Part shown: in pieces, positions 20,787 to 32,554 of the stretch
Layout of the letters: each line of letters opens with the position of its first letter
Position numbering within the stretch: position 1 is the stretch's first letter
From: Flectonema sp. DT1601
Lineage: Eukaryota > Euglenozoa > Diplonemea > Diplonemida > Diplonemidae
Length of the DNA: 64,000 bases
Assembly: GCA_964019425.1 (NCBI GenBank)
Contig: OZ025806.1
Location: 925,374-989,373 of the forward strand
Direction: 5' to 3'
Position numbers and translations under genes: made by a program
The notes under the pieces: model-generated
Seen by the model: the letters and a program-made list of their open reading frames with translations, nothing else
Told to the model about the DNA's origin: nothing
Database searches by the model: none

Positions 20787-21238
20787 GAATTGCACGCATC
20801 ATGGAAGGAGTAGTCCGTAGTACGTTTTAATCATTTGGGGAAAAGATTTATCTGCGCGTCCGAAGACCAGCTCCCTGTAGTAATTAATAGAGCAACCTTC
20901 TAAATTTAGTCTTTTACCATTTGTTGTATTTTTTTTTTTTGTTGTTGTTACACTGTCCATTCTCACTGACATAATGAAATGTTAGTAGATTGGAGAAATA
21001 TTTTAATTAGTTGCGCATTTTTTTTCCCCCTCGAGTTTACGAGTGTGCAGGAACACATGAAGGGTTGACCTGGTGATTCGCATCACTTAAACACTTTTAT
21101 TTTATTTTACCTTGTCCTTGTCCTTACCTCAGTCCCTGTTTGGGTCTGTTCATAGATGCTCTTTACATTATGATCTACCCATTGTTTTTGATGTCTTAAA
21201 TGTTTTTTTTTTATTTTATTAAAATAATAAAGGGCAAT

Positions 21239-21400
21239 GGCCCAAAATACCCCACTTTTTTTGCAAATGGCCCAAAATACCCCAAAGTGGCCCAAAATAC
21301 CCCAAAGTGGCCCAAAATACCCCAAAGTGGCCCAAAATACCCCAAAGTGGCCCAAAATACCCCAAAGTGGCCCAAAATACCCCGAAGTGGTCCAAAATAT
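21239..21400. repeat. 20-bp minisatellite (GGCCCAAAATACCCCAAAGT), about 8 units
   Basis: Almost identical 20-bp units, with degenerate units at both ends (an inserted TTTTTTTGCAAAT at 21255-21268 and variant CCCCGAAGTGGTCC near 21380). All six frames stay open because the unit lacks stops. This explains the apparent Gly/Phe- or Pro/Lys-rich proteins on both strands. Confidence 0.95.
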
Positions 21401-21509
21401 ACCGAACCCGGCTTTGGGAACTTGTAAATCAGGATAATGTGTGTACAGAAACTGGAAGTGATGATTTTTTTTCGCTGTTCACTACAAGTTGTAACTTTTT
21501 CCACTGCCA

Positions 21510-21526
21510 TTTTTTTTTTTTTTTTT

Positions 21527-21605
<79 letters not shown>
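21510..21605. repeat. Very long poly-T tract
   Basis: About 95 nt almost wholly T, interrupted by a few C. The longest homopolymer in the window; its length is likely variable and unreliable in assembly. Confidence 0.9.
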
Positions 21606-22433
21606 CGCCGAAGCGAAGATGCCGGGAAGAAACCACATGCTAGTACAGTTCTTTTACTTTTCTTTGTCTGCTGGAATTCTATCTGAGAAAACCGGTAGTC
21701 TTTAAAATTGTAAGCCAAGTACAAGTTGCCTCCTGACGGGTATATTGTGGGTAGTTCGAAAACGTTGCGCTCCAAAATATAACAAGACTCTACTCCACCC
21801 GCGTCAGGCGCATCTCTTGTCTTAGCCCTAGCATGCTACGTTGGAACATTGTCACCAGCCCGGTGGACCAAGTTGTAATTATTGCCCCTGGTTTACTCAT
21901 CACTCTTCCATGTGACGGCGGTTATTCCCTAATAACCTGTTGTATGCTTTACCTAAGTCTTTTACTTTTTTCTTCTTCGCACGCTGTCGGTTTCCACCTT
22001 CGATGCAGTCAATCTTGTTCCGCCTTGGTTGTTTTTGGAAGAGCTAAGCTAAGTGGCAAGGTTTCACTAACAGATCGACTTTTTGTCAGCATCTCAGGCT
22101 TCTTTTTGCCGAGGACGTGCGGCTTTCTTTGAGGTCTCACAGTGACACTTTTAAAAGAAATTATCTATTCCGGTGGGTATAAAAAAGGGGGGGGGGGGGG
22201 GGTAGGGGGGGGTACAAGCATCGATTTTACGGAGATTTTGGGCACTTTCGGTTTTTTCCCGGAGAACAAGTTTTTTGGGCACCCATATTATGAAAAGTAC
22301 AACATATACCCCAAAAATGGGGATTGCGATCCAAAGAAACAGTTCTTCAGCACTTTAGAACAAGTCTTTGAAAAATCTTTTATTTAAAAATAAGAACATC
22401 GAACCAATGGCTAAAGTGTCTTTTTTTTACCCT

Positions 22434-22466
<33 letters not shown>

Positions 22467-23026
22467 TCTCTTGAACTTGCTACGACCTGAAAGTTACAAC
22501 CCATCTGAACCTCTTTTGATTTTATTTCTTAGGAACGGAAACATAGTTTAACTTTAGGATACGTATGATTTTTCAGAATTCCATTTGGAATAGGCATTTT
22601 CCGTGTTACGCCCCACTTTTTTTTTTTTTTTTTTTTTTTGTTGCACTGAAGGGAAGAAACTGGTATTGTTATTATTGAGAAAAGTCATGCCGAGGAGTCT
22701 TCTCTCCACTGCAATAACGCTCTCCAAGACGCGGTCACTAGATTGACGTCAACGGGATAAGGATTGCGGGTATGTAATTAGCTTATTCTTATTAATGCCT
22801 GATCAATAAAGTATAAGGCTTTTTATCTGAATGGTATTTTGGTGCCAGACTTTGCTAACTAAACGAGAAGGAAAAAAAAAAAAAAGGGGGGGAGGATGTT
22901 TTATCTCATTATTATCCCATTATCTCATTATTATCCCATTATCTCATTATTAGTATTTTCACCCCAAGTCTTTGAATCTCAATTGCTACAACCTATTTGA
23001 TTGTCATGCAGGAAGCACATCAAAAA

Positions 23027-24598
23027 ATGTCAAAACAAGACTTCGCGGAAGACAATCATATCCCATTTTGGATATCATTTACAACATACTTAGGATATGG
23101 AGTACTTATGCTTATGGGATATATAAGAGAGACATTCAGACAAGTGTTCCCTTCAAAGAAAAGAAAAACGGCAAAGGGATACGCTCCTCTACTAAGGGAC
23201 TTCGACGATTTTTATACCAGAAGGTTGTATTACAGGATTCGTGACTGTTGGAACAGACCTATCAACACAAGACCTGCTGCTCATATTGGTGTGATGGAGA
23301 GAAAGAGTGATGATTATAACATTACTTTTAAGTTAACCGGTAAGACGATTCCTTGTATTAATTTATCATCTTATAACTATCTCGGATTCGCTGAGAATCC
23401 TCCATACGTAGTAGACTCTGTTAAGAATAGTATTAAGAAATTTGGCGTTGCCAGCTGTTCTCCAAAATCAGAGCTTGGATGTACTGCTCCACTTCGTAAG
23501 CTCGAATTGTTGACAGCAGAGTTTGTTGGAAAAGAAGCAGCATTGGTCATTGGAATGGGTTTCGCTACTAACTCAACAACACTCCCACTGATTGCTGGAA
23601 AGGGCTCTTTGATTATAAGTGACAACCTAAACCACGCGTCGTTAGTTGCAGGCTCCCGTGGAGGAAGCTCACGAATCAAAGTGTTCCAACACAATAACTT
23701 TAAACAACTTGAAAACATAATCAGAAAATCTATTTGGGAAGGTCAGCCAAGAACTCATACTCCGTGGTCTCGAATTTTAATAATTTGTGAAGGAATTTAT
23801 TCTATGGAAGGTGAGATTATAAACCTTCAGCAAATTGTTGATATTAAAAAGAAGTATGGATGTTTATTATTTGTTGATGAAGCACACTCTATTGGTGCAA
23901 TTGGTAAGACTGGTCGTGGTGTCTGCGAGTACCGCAATGTTAACCCAGATGACGTCGACGTATTAATGGGAACTTACACCAAGTCTTTTGGATCTATTGG
24001 TGGATATGTCGCTGGAAGCAATGAACTTATCAACATGCTTCGTGCTAACACTGGAGGTTCACTGTACGCTACATCACTGGCTCCTGCTACAGCTCAACAA
24101 GCTGTTTCAGCTCTCGAAGTTATTATGGGTAGAGATGGATCTGATCTTGGTAAAAAAGCAATCAGCAGCATTGCCGACAACGCTCGCTTCTTCAGAGAAG
24201 GTTTAACCAAATTGGGGTTAACTGTTTATGGTGATGGTGTGTATAGTTTTCTTCTTCTTTTTTTTTGTAAGTGCTGCTGATACACCGAAACAAAAACATA
24301 AAACAACACAACAGATGCTTCTCCGGTAATCCCAGCCTTGCTTTACAACCCGGCAAAGATGCCTGCCTTCAGCAGGGAATGTATGAAGAGAGGTCTGGCT
24401 GTTGTTGTTGTTGGTTATCCAGCGACACCATTGATTGAATCACGTGTGAGATTTTGTATTTCTGCTGGTCACACAAAAGAAGATTTACAGACAGCTCTAG
24501 AAATAGTAAGGGAAGTCTCTGAAATAGTTATGATTCGTTACGAGAGTGATGTTGTCGCAAAGGAACGAAAAACCGTAAAAGAGAAAAAGACTCAGTAA
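23027..24598 (+). CDS. LCB2: Serine palmitoyltransferase, LCB2-type subunit (2 exons)
   Basis: Exon 1 is 23027-24236 and exon 2 is 24315-24598. The 78-nt intron (GTGTGT...AACAG) interrupts a codon and gives 497 aa. The enzyme condenses serine with palmitoyl-CoA, the first step of sphingolipid synthesis, on the ER. A membrane segment lies near residues 20-40. Fold-type I PLP motifs are present: NLSSYNYLGF, GFATNSTTLP, DNLNHASLVAGSRGG, ICEGIYSMEG, LLFVDEAHSIGAIGKTGRG and GTYTKSFGSIGGY. Lys319 in the last is the expected Schiff-base lysine, which marks it as the catalytic LCB2 and not LCB1. Exon 2 completes the C-terminal domain (VVVVGYPATPL...RVRFCISAGHT). The start was chosen at the first ATG after the CATGCAG acceptor at 23011. 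An ATG at 23006 would give seven extra residues. Confidence 0.92.
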
Positions 24599-24981
24599 AA
24601 TGTTTGATGCCGTCATCCTTTTTTTTTTTTTTTTTTTTTTTGTCTTTTCCTGCCATTTCTATCTCCCACTTGCTTCTTTCTTCAGCTTATTTGTTTCTTT
24701 ATTTTATTTTTTCCCCATTCACTTTCTTTGTGTGTGATACCCTAAAATAATTTACTTACCGAGGGGGGTAAGAGAGAAACAACGAATCAAAATACGTGAG
24801 CTCACGTACCTTTTAGTTGTCCAAATTGCAAATTGGAATCTTGGTGAAGAGCGTAGAGAGTGAAATAAATGGATTTCTACATTAATGAGATAAAGCAACC
24901 CGATGGATTGGAGATCGACTCTTTCTTTCTGGTGCGGCCATGCATGTGACAGAAAGCTTTGACCTGTGGGAATATTTCTCA

Positions 24982-25012
<31 letters not shown>

Positions 25013-25914
25013 CTTTCCTTTCATACCAGTCACTTGTACCATATGTAAAAACTTCTGCTACAGGACACTTTTATCTTTGTGTCAACAGACACAGTCAAAT
25101 GAGAATAGAGAACGTGCTGTTACATTCCAATTGCTGAACCTGTGTACGGTTTTTTTTTTTTTTTTTTTTTTTTGGTTTTTTTTTGTATTCTTAGATAGTA
25201 AAAAGGATTTATCAATAATCTGTATTTTGGTATCCCGCCCCCATGTCCTTTTGTTGGCACGGACTCATAAAAACAGGTCCTTACCAACACAGCCCTTCCG
25301 ATGGTGATCTTTTCTTTCTTGCCCGTCACAAGTCTTACAGCACATTGAATATGTTTCGCAATCTAAACTTATTGAACCTCACAAATGTTCAAAAGCGAAT
25401 AAAAAATAAGAATCTCATGAAAAAAAAAAAATGATAATAAAAAAAAAAGAACGAAAAAAAAAAAAAAAAAAACGGAACGAAATTTTTAAAAAAAAAAAAA
25501 TATATTTTTTTTATTTCTTGTTTGCATCGTCAATAAGGTTAATATTTTACTTACCTTTTGGTAAGGATTGCAATACCCCAGCCATCGTAAAAAAACATTT
25601 GAAACAGACGAGATTTGAAAACTATTGAAAAACTGTTGAAGCCGTTGACACCCATATTCGCATGCCGATAATAATCGCCAGTCACAATGTCTTCAATTTA
25701 TGATATCTTGAGTTGATCAGTACAGCTTTTAAACGCTGAAGTGAAAATACCGAAATCATCGCATGCAGCAAGCTTGTTGTACCATAATTATGCTGGGGGT
25801 TGCTTTAATGTTTACAAATAGTAAATAATTCCTAGTCTCATCATGTGGTTGGTTGCTTTTTTTTTTTTCTTTTTTTTTTTTTCTATAATCAAAACAAGCC
25901 TTGCTGCATTAGGG

Positions 25915-25949
<35 letters not shown>

Positions 25950-26271
25950 TTGTGGCTTACTCCTTGTTGTGTTACAAGTTTCTTGTTGATATAAAAGTTA
26001 AAACAATTATTCCTTTTCAGACAGCGATGGGTGTAATACACTAGTTCACTGTTTATCTAAATAATAACATCCTACAGTACGTGACCCGGTTTCGACAACG
26101 ACTTCTATAAGCTGATCAGCTGTTGACATTTTTGTTTTTGATGTATTTGTTGTCATTTTTCTTAGTTTAACTTTATAACTTATCAATTCATCCGCTAGCA
26201 ACTCCAATAAAAAAATAAAATAAATGAAGAGTGGTGTCCTTCTCACCAACTGATAAAGTGATTTCTCAGAG
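24599..26271. other. Long intergenic spacer, no gene seen
   Basis: 1.7 kb with repeated poly-T and poly-A tracts (24620-24640, 24986-25012, 25150-25172, 25458-25472, 25857-25882, 25914-25947). Frames are Phe- or Lys-rich artefacts. TTCCTTTTCAG at 26010-26020 is a good acceptor. After it the leader has a tiny upstream frame (ATG at 26027, five codons) before the gene start at 26272. Confidence 0.55.
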
Positions 26272-29200
26272 ATGTACAATTCGATGTACTTCCCAAAGCA
26301 ATCGATGTCCAGGATGACGTCTTCTGATGTTTTTGAAGAAAGAGCAGGAGATGGAATCACACCTATGCAAAAAGAATTGATTAGAACAAAATGTGATCAT
26401 TTTCATTCAAGACCTCCTGGGGATAAATGCGTTTATAATGCTAATGAACCAGTCTCTATACAAGATCCAGTAAACACGTTGTTGTTTTCATCTGAGTTTG
26501 AATCTGGAAATCTTGCAAAGGCTTTTCAAGTAACCGAATTCGAATACGATTTAGAACTTACGAGTGATGCCAATGCTCGAGGAAGCACGCAGTGGTTTAA
26601 TTTCAGTGTTACAAACGGTTCCCCGAGTACCTATACTTTCAATCTTGTGAACTTCGTAAAATCATCAAGTCTATACAATAAAGGTCTCCGACCATGTTTT
26701 TATTCTCGAAAGATGAAGAAATGGACTGCAGTTGGAAACAATATTTGCTACTTCAAGAATCGACTTGGAAAACCATCATCAAATTCTACAGCAAGAGAGC
26801 TCTACGCGATGTCATTCGAGATAGACTTATTAGACAATAATGATATTTATTATTTTGCTTATTGCTATCCGTTTACCTATACGGATTTACAAATTTACTT
26901 ACGATCACTTGATGAAGCATCTAAAAGACAACATTTTTATAAATTCAAGAGAGAAGTTCTGTGTACCACGGTCCAGGGACGCCGTTGTGATATTATAAAA
27001 ATCAGCAAACGGAATAAACGGAATAAGAATAGTGAGAAAACGAAGAAATATTTGGTTATTTCTGGAAGGGTTCATCCAGGAGAAGCGAATGCCTCTTGGG
27101 TAGTGAAGGGAATTCTTGATTTCTTGACTAGTAACAAAGCGTGGTCAATAGACATTCTCGAACACTATCGAGTAATACTAATTCCAATGTTGAATCCAGA
27201 TGGTGTTGCTATTGGTAGTTATCGCTGTGATAACAACGGTTATGATCTCAACCGTTGTTGGAAACAACCAAATGAGGCACTCCATCCAACAATATACCAC
27301 ACGAAAAACTATATCAGAAAATTAATTGCTAAAGGTGAAGTTTCTTTATTCTTTGACATCCATGGTCATTCTCGTAAACAAAATGTATTTATGTATGGCA
27401 ACAGCAATGCTCGTCGATACAGATTAAAAGCCTCACCAAAATATCCGTATTGTGAAAAGATTCTGCCTCTTATAATGTCAAAGTTAAGTTCTGAATTTTC
27501 TTTTGAAGAATGCACCTTTCACATTACCAAAAAGAAAGAAGGTACTGCGAGAGTAGTAAATTGGTCAGAATTGGGAGTCGCTCTATCATACACGATTGAA
27601 GCCTCTTTCTTAGGAGCATCACCACTAGGAGATGGTAACTACACTATAAATCAATATCAAGAATTAGGACTGATGTTACTCAGAGCTGTACATGAATACA
27701 TTAATCCAAACCAAGCATTTGTTCAGTCTATGGTTTCAGAGCTCACAGCCATGCACACTGGTCGTGAGACTGGAGAAATGCCACGCACTATTGACCAGTA
27801 CGGAATATCATTACACAGAACATCATTAATTTCTGGTAATGTTTTAAATCACAGTACTCACTCACACTTACAGAGAACCAGTAAAAGATTTCTACAAAAA
27901 GAAGATTCTTCTGAGTCTGATTCTGCGCTGAACACCTTCACCGAATGGGACATTTTAAAACAAAAACAAATAACACGCGACGTTGGTGACGACAGAAGAA
28001 AGTCTGCTACTCCACAACCCATTGCACCTCCTGAGAGTAGTCCTGTAAGCGGCATATCTGATCGACTTGGTCCTAGTCAGTCAGCAAGACCTGCATCAGC
28101 TTCTGTGTCATCACAGAATAATAAAGAACGGGAACTCGACATGGAAAGCAGTTGCGAAAAACAACCGAAATTAGAAGCAAAACTAATAATAGTAAACAAC
28201 AAGGAAGTTATTCAATATGTTGAAAAAACTGATGAGAAGGATACGAATCATTCAGAGAGTGTTGACAATGATCAGAATAGCATGCAAGACTTGGGTGAGG
28301 ATGAACTAGCAGACGAAGAATTCGAAGAGTCTGCGGAAGACGAAGACGAAGATGAAACAGATGCCGCTACTCTTTTAAAACACGGCGACTATAATGTTGA
28401 TATTAATATTGATGAGGCTCAAGACGAAGATGATCTTTACGAGGAGGACTTGGATGAAGAAGAGAGTTGCTCTGACAACGAATGTGAAGATGATATTGAA
28501 ACTGATGGCGGTAATGTTTTTAAAGTACTTCAAACATCAACTCCTCCTCTTCCTCCTCCCCCTCCAATGGAGCAGTCAGTGCAATCTTCTTCTTTAAATG
28601 AAAATACTAAGAAATCAACTTCTTCTATTGATCCAACAATGTTCCCTGACACTGCTGTTGAATCTAGAGACTTCTTAGGAGAGCGAGCACATCATACAGC
28701 TGGAGCAGAATTAGATCCAAACGAGTCGACTGATAGTGACAGCAGTTCTGTTGTAAACACTAAACCAAATGAAAGAAATACAACAGACAGCACTACTGAT
28801 TTAGACCTCGTTGATGAATCATTAGCACCTGTTCAAACAGATCAAGAATCTGATAATTGTAAAGTAGCGTCTTGTAGTTCTGACACAGTTGATATGAAGT
28901 CACAGAATCTAAAACAGCAAACCATCGCTTTTGAAGAACAACAACCTCTGCAGTCTGGTAGTACTTCTGAGAGAACAGTTGATAATAAACTTCAGATTAC
29001 TGAATCGAATGAATCATCAAATCAACAACATGACTCTCAAGAACACAAAGAAGACGAACAAGAAGCAGCTGATTTCAACTACGAAAGTGACGCTGAGGAT
29101 GACGATCCTATCGAAGAGAATGAGGAACTCGAATTGTTAGCAGCGCAGTCGAAATCTCTAAACGTCGATATGCACGATTGGGATAAGAAACAGCCTGCTG

Positions 29201-29691
29201 ATGAATCACTTCCTTGGTATGATAAACCAACTGATGGTAGTGAAGTTGCTAAAGTTGAGAATGCTGCCACTCCTATCAATCCAACAAAACACAAAAAGAA
29301 AAGTCGGAAACGGCGCAAACGAGTTGCATCACAACCCAGCACCACTCGTAGAAGTCTCGTCACAGCTCTACATCAGCGTGTCTCGAGTGAACGTCTTGTT
29401 GAGAGACGGCAACAGGCAGCTGCACTCGAGAGTGATAATTTCCGCCGTAGTTTTTCTCATCGTCAGTCCAACAGGGTATGTTTAGATAACGAGTTCTTCA
29501 CTAAGTGATTGTGTAATAAGATGAACCAATAACAAAAACAGGGAGCCAATACAACTCTTCCACGACCGCCTATCAGAACATTGGGAGTCGCTACTATTTT
29601 ACGAAGCCAGAATGCTGCAAGACCCAAGCGAGCATCTGTGCCAGTATACAGTCAGACACCAGCACCACCAACAGTACCTGCAGGTGTGTAG
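26272..29691 (+). CDS. Cytosolic carboxypeptidase (CCP/AGBL-type, M14D) with long acidic tail (2 exons)
   Basis: Exon 1 is 26272-29475 and exon 2 is 29542-29691. The 66-nt phase-0 intron (GTATGT...AACAG) gives about 1117 aa. CCPs are zinc carboxypeptidases that remove glutamate from tubulin tails and other proteins, chiefly on axonemes and stable microtubules. The N-terminal beta domain carries the family pattern (FSSEFESGNL, TQWFNFSVTN). The zinc and catalytic residues are present: His268 and Glu271 in HPGEANASW, His364 in FFDIHGHS, LNPDGV, YDLNRCW, and catalytic Glu443 in YTIEASF. Residues beyond about 560 are an unusually long acidic, Ser-rich disordered region, with a basic patch (KHKKKSRKRRKR) before the end. 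The last codons (GV then TAG) overlap a GTGTGT, so a further exon is possible. Confidence 0.88.
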
Positions 29692-30486
29692 TAAAACTTA
29701 TGTTTGATTGGTAGAGATTGAATGTTTTTGAAATGTGAACCAAAAAAAAAAAAAAAAAAAAAAACACAGCGGGGGCAACGCGCAGCGTGTCTCAAACGAA
29801 ACCAATCCGAGGTAACATTGCGATCTCCCGGAGGCGGAGTTAATAACAAAAATTAGTTCCCTCCTCACAACAGTGCTATTCGTCTTTCTTTCATTCTTCA
29901 GTACCCTAACCAGCAGTTCGCTAGTGCGTGTCATAGTTATCGTGTTTTTTTCCCTCCCGTTCTTTTACTCTTTACAGTTTACATATGTTTTTTCCCCCTT
30001 TTTTTTTTTTTTTGTTGTCGTCCCCACAATTTTATTCTCCAAAAAGGAGAAAGAAGACTTTTGATAACCAACATGGGTCAACTTACGTTGCTGTGGAGTT
30101 AACCCGATGCTCATTCACAATATGTAATATAATAGACTTCCTTATTTCTCTGTAGTTCAACTTTAAAAGAAAAAAAAAAAGAAAAAGGAGATTTGAGTAT
30201 CTTGTCTAGAGAGCTTTAAGTGCTTTCTTTTTTTTCTTTTTTTTTTTCGTGACGAGATTCTTCCTTTCCAGTAAGTAATCTCGTCCTAGTTTAGATGATG
30301 TGTTTTTATCTCCCCCCTACTTTCAACTCTACACTTAAATTTATAAAAGTTTTATCGAAAACGTTGTTGGTTATTTACACACTGGACAACAGATTGAGAA
30401 ATAAGAATTACGAGAAAACTACTTCAATATTAAAGCGACTGTAGTGGATTACCTTTTTTTTGTTATTACAGTAGACTTGCAGCCGA
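29692..30486. other. Intergenic, no gene seen
   Basis: Contains a poly-A at 29742-29764, a T-tract at 29999-30013 and pyrimidine-rich DNA. It ends with TTTTTTTGTTATTACAG (to 30471), a strong acceptor 15 nt before the next start. Confidence 0.55.
30453..30471 (+). promoter_or_regulatory. Putative trans-splice acceptor
   Basis: CTTTTTTTTGTTATTACAG, followed 15 nt later by the ATG at 30487. This is one of the clearest polypyrimidine-AG sites in the window, with no upstream exon visible. Confidence 0.5.
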
Positions 30487-32088
30487 ATGACAGTCGATCG
30501 GAGGATTGCCATTCAAAAATTACAAAAATGGGCTGTTGGATATAAAAAAAGTGGTCGAAGTGTATCAGATATCTGTGAAGCAATCGACAATTCGAATGAC
30601 AGTACGGATTTTAAAAAAGCTCTTTCGACGATGATTGAAAACAGAATACCCCCTGTAATGGCAGCGAAACAATCAGTTGTGATCAAAATGAAAGAATCGC
30701 ATTCAGGTAAAGCGAGTATATCTCCGACTTTATTTCTTGCGGCTCAGTCCTATTTCAGAAGTTGGAATCAGCCTATAGACTTGGGAGTTGCAACCTTGTT
30801 AGTATCGTCACTAAGAGTATCTTTTGACAAGGGAGTCAAAACTGTTTCTAAATCACACGCAAAAGTCATGCAAGAATTTGAACATCCTGTTGACGGTTCA
30901 GTGACACGTCAGTTTGCCGATGATAGTCCCGCAGCACTCATTCAAAAGTTAGAACTTTTACAGCAGTGGATGACCGAAGATAACATCACTATTGATGAAC
31001 CCTTCGCTTCTCAAATAATCCGTTTGTGTTATATGGTTTCGTCATTGGGATCTCAGATAAAAACAGCATTAAATGCTTCTTCTGTGGAAATTCATGAATT
31101 TTCCAACATCAAAAACCGCGCCGTCTGGTGTCTAAAAGTCTCCTCAACTGTCTTATTGGGGATACTTGACGATACAAAACGATTACAAATACCTGTTAAC
31201 GATCATCTCCTTAACCATGCCGTTGATATACTTTGCAACGGTAGTGAAATAGTAAAAGCAGATAAACTACTACAGCAAATGAAAGCTGATAATAGAATGA
31301 TAAACTACTCAGGGATAAGACGCTTACTTAGTCAGGCTGTATCACTTAATTCAAAAAGGTTTCCTGAATACCTCTTTCGATGGGGATGTGATGCTCAAAT
31401 AAAGAACATCGCAATGCTACAAAGGATCGTTTCTTGGTATAATGTAGGTAGTGGTCATCCTTGTGGAGTATGCGGTCATGCTGAAAATCATCAAAGAAGT
31501 TGGTCGAAGTTAACACCTGATGATAAGAGTTGTGTTTTGGTTGGTCCTTTATCAATTGAGGTGTTGACTTCAGGTGTGAATCCAAATGAGATTCCTCATC
31601 CAAAAGAAGCCAACGCGATTTTAAACTTGATTAGCGGCATTGATGAATCGAAAATCCCAACTTCAAGACCATCCAAAGTATTCTTACGAGAAATAGTTAG
31701 AATGGTTTGCCTTAGTACATCTGATCAATTTGACGGTGTCTGTGAAAAGATAATAAAAATGGGTCGAATACGTCGAGAGGAATTAATTGATTTTGTTATT
31801 ATAAATTATATTCACACTGAGAGATATAAGATGATAAGAAAGGCGATTGAAGATATTGTTGCTGAGCGAACGTGGATTTCACCGCGTGATGCTCATCAAA
31901 AACCCACACGTCGTACCTTTTCAATAATATCACTGGGATTAAGTGTTGTTGAAGATCAGAAGGAACAAGAATTCCTTCACAGAAAACTGATCGACACATA
32001 CGGCTCTGAATACAAGAAAGCATTTTCCAGTTTAGACTCAAAATACAAACTGCTCCACGATAATAAAAAAAAAAAAAAAAAGAAATAA
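30487..32088 (+). CDS. Helical repeat protein, possibly PPR-like
   Basis: Single exon, 533 aa, rich in predicted amphipathic helices. One stretch (about residues 238-275: VNDHLLNHAVDILCNG then KADKLLQQMKADNRM) has the spacing and residues of a pentatricopeptide repeat, and neighbouring helices could be diverged units. PPR proteins bind organellar RNA, and euglenozoans have many diverged ones, but a mitochondrial presequence is not obvious. A CxxCGH motif near residue 326 might bind metal. The last eight or so residues are Lys encoded by an A-tract of about 17 nt, so the true C-terminus depends on the tract length. No named family is recognised with confidence. Confidence 0.6.
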   Translation: MTVDRRIAIQKLQKWAVGYKKSGRSVSDICEAIDNSNDSTDFKKALSTMIENRIPPVMAAKQSVVIKMKESHSGKASISPTLFLAAQSYFRSWNQPIDLGVATLLVSSLRVSFDKGVKTVSKSHAKVMQEFEHPVDGSVTRQFADDSPAALIQKLELLQQWMTEDNITIDEPFASQIIRLCYMVSSLGSQIKTALNASSVEIHEFSNIKNRAVWCLKVSSTVLLGILDDTKRLQIPVNDHLLNHAVDILCNGSEIVKADKLLQQMKADNRMINYSGIRRLLSQAVSLNSKRFPEYLFRWGCDAQIKNIAMLQRIVSWYNVGSGHPCGVCGHAENHQRSWSKLTPDDKSCVLVGPLSIEVLTSGVNPNEIPHPKEANAILNLISGIDESKIPTSRPSKVFLREIVRMVCLSTSDQFDGVCEKIIKMGRIRREELIDFVIINYIHTERYKMIRKAIEDIVAERTWISPRDAHQKPTRRTFSIISLGLSVVEDQKEQEFLHRKLIDTYGSEYKKAFSSLDSKYKLLHDNKKKKKKK

Positions 32089-32554
32089 AGCAAATGCTAG
32101 CTAGTATTTGTTTTCTCAAATCAAATGTTCTGACGAGGAAAAAAAAAATAAATCTCATCCTACAGATGTGTGTCTCTAAACATATCGACTGATACCTAAG
32201 CAACTTATTGTCGCAGATTTATTTTATTTTATTTTTTGTACCGACGTAGTCGGAGAAGAAACCATTCGGATTGAAAGCCGTTATTTCTTTGTGGTCATGC
32301 CCCGTGCGACAGGATTTCTGTCTGCATTCAACGAAATTATTAAAAGCTAATCTAAATAGCTTTTTTTTTTTTTTTTTTTTTTGCCATAAAGATTTTTCTA
32401 ATACCTAATACTCTCTTAATTAAGTGCAGGTCAACATCAGTAAAAAAAATCCCTCTTGTTTTGGAAAAACTGTTATGTAAGTAAAGTTTGGATATTCAAA
32501 AAAAAACAAATCAGAATTAATCAAAAAAAAAAAAAAAAAAAGAAGAAAAAAAAA
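32089..32554. other. Intergenic spacer
   Basis: Contains a small perfect hairpin (CCGACGTAGTCGG, 32242-32254), a T-tract at 32361-32382, an acceptor-like AAGTGCAG ending at 32429, and an A-tract that runs into the next start codon. No gene. Confidence 0.5.

Larger units (their letters stand above)
20787..23026. other. Long non-coding stretch with satellites and homopolymers
   Basis: It holds a 20-bp minisatellite, a very long T-tract, a G-tract at about 22187-22210 and A/T runs. No convincing gene was found in 2.2 kb. The frame at 22142-22387 is open only through the G-run. ATTATCTCATTATTATCCC repeats two to three times at 22908-22950. The 3' end is the leader of the serine palmitoyltransferase gene. 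Confidence 0.6.

Noticed and set aside
21239-21400. Relation of the 20-bp minisatellite to the transposon TIR (shared ATTTTGGGCCAC)
   Set aside because: Only about 12 nt match and the flanks differ; best treated as coincidence.
21211-21643. Long frames on both strands rich in Lys or Phe and in GYFGPLWGILGHF-type repeats
   Set aside because: Produced by the 20-bp minisatellite and the poly-T tract, which lack stop codons in all frames; no start context or non-repetitive domain.
22142-22387. 81-codon frame with a Gly run
   Set aside because: Open only because it crosses the G-tract; no domain, no acceptor, and the end is not family-like.
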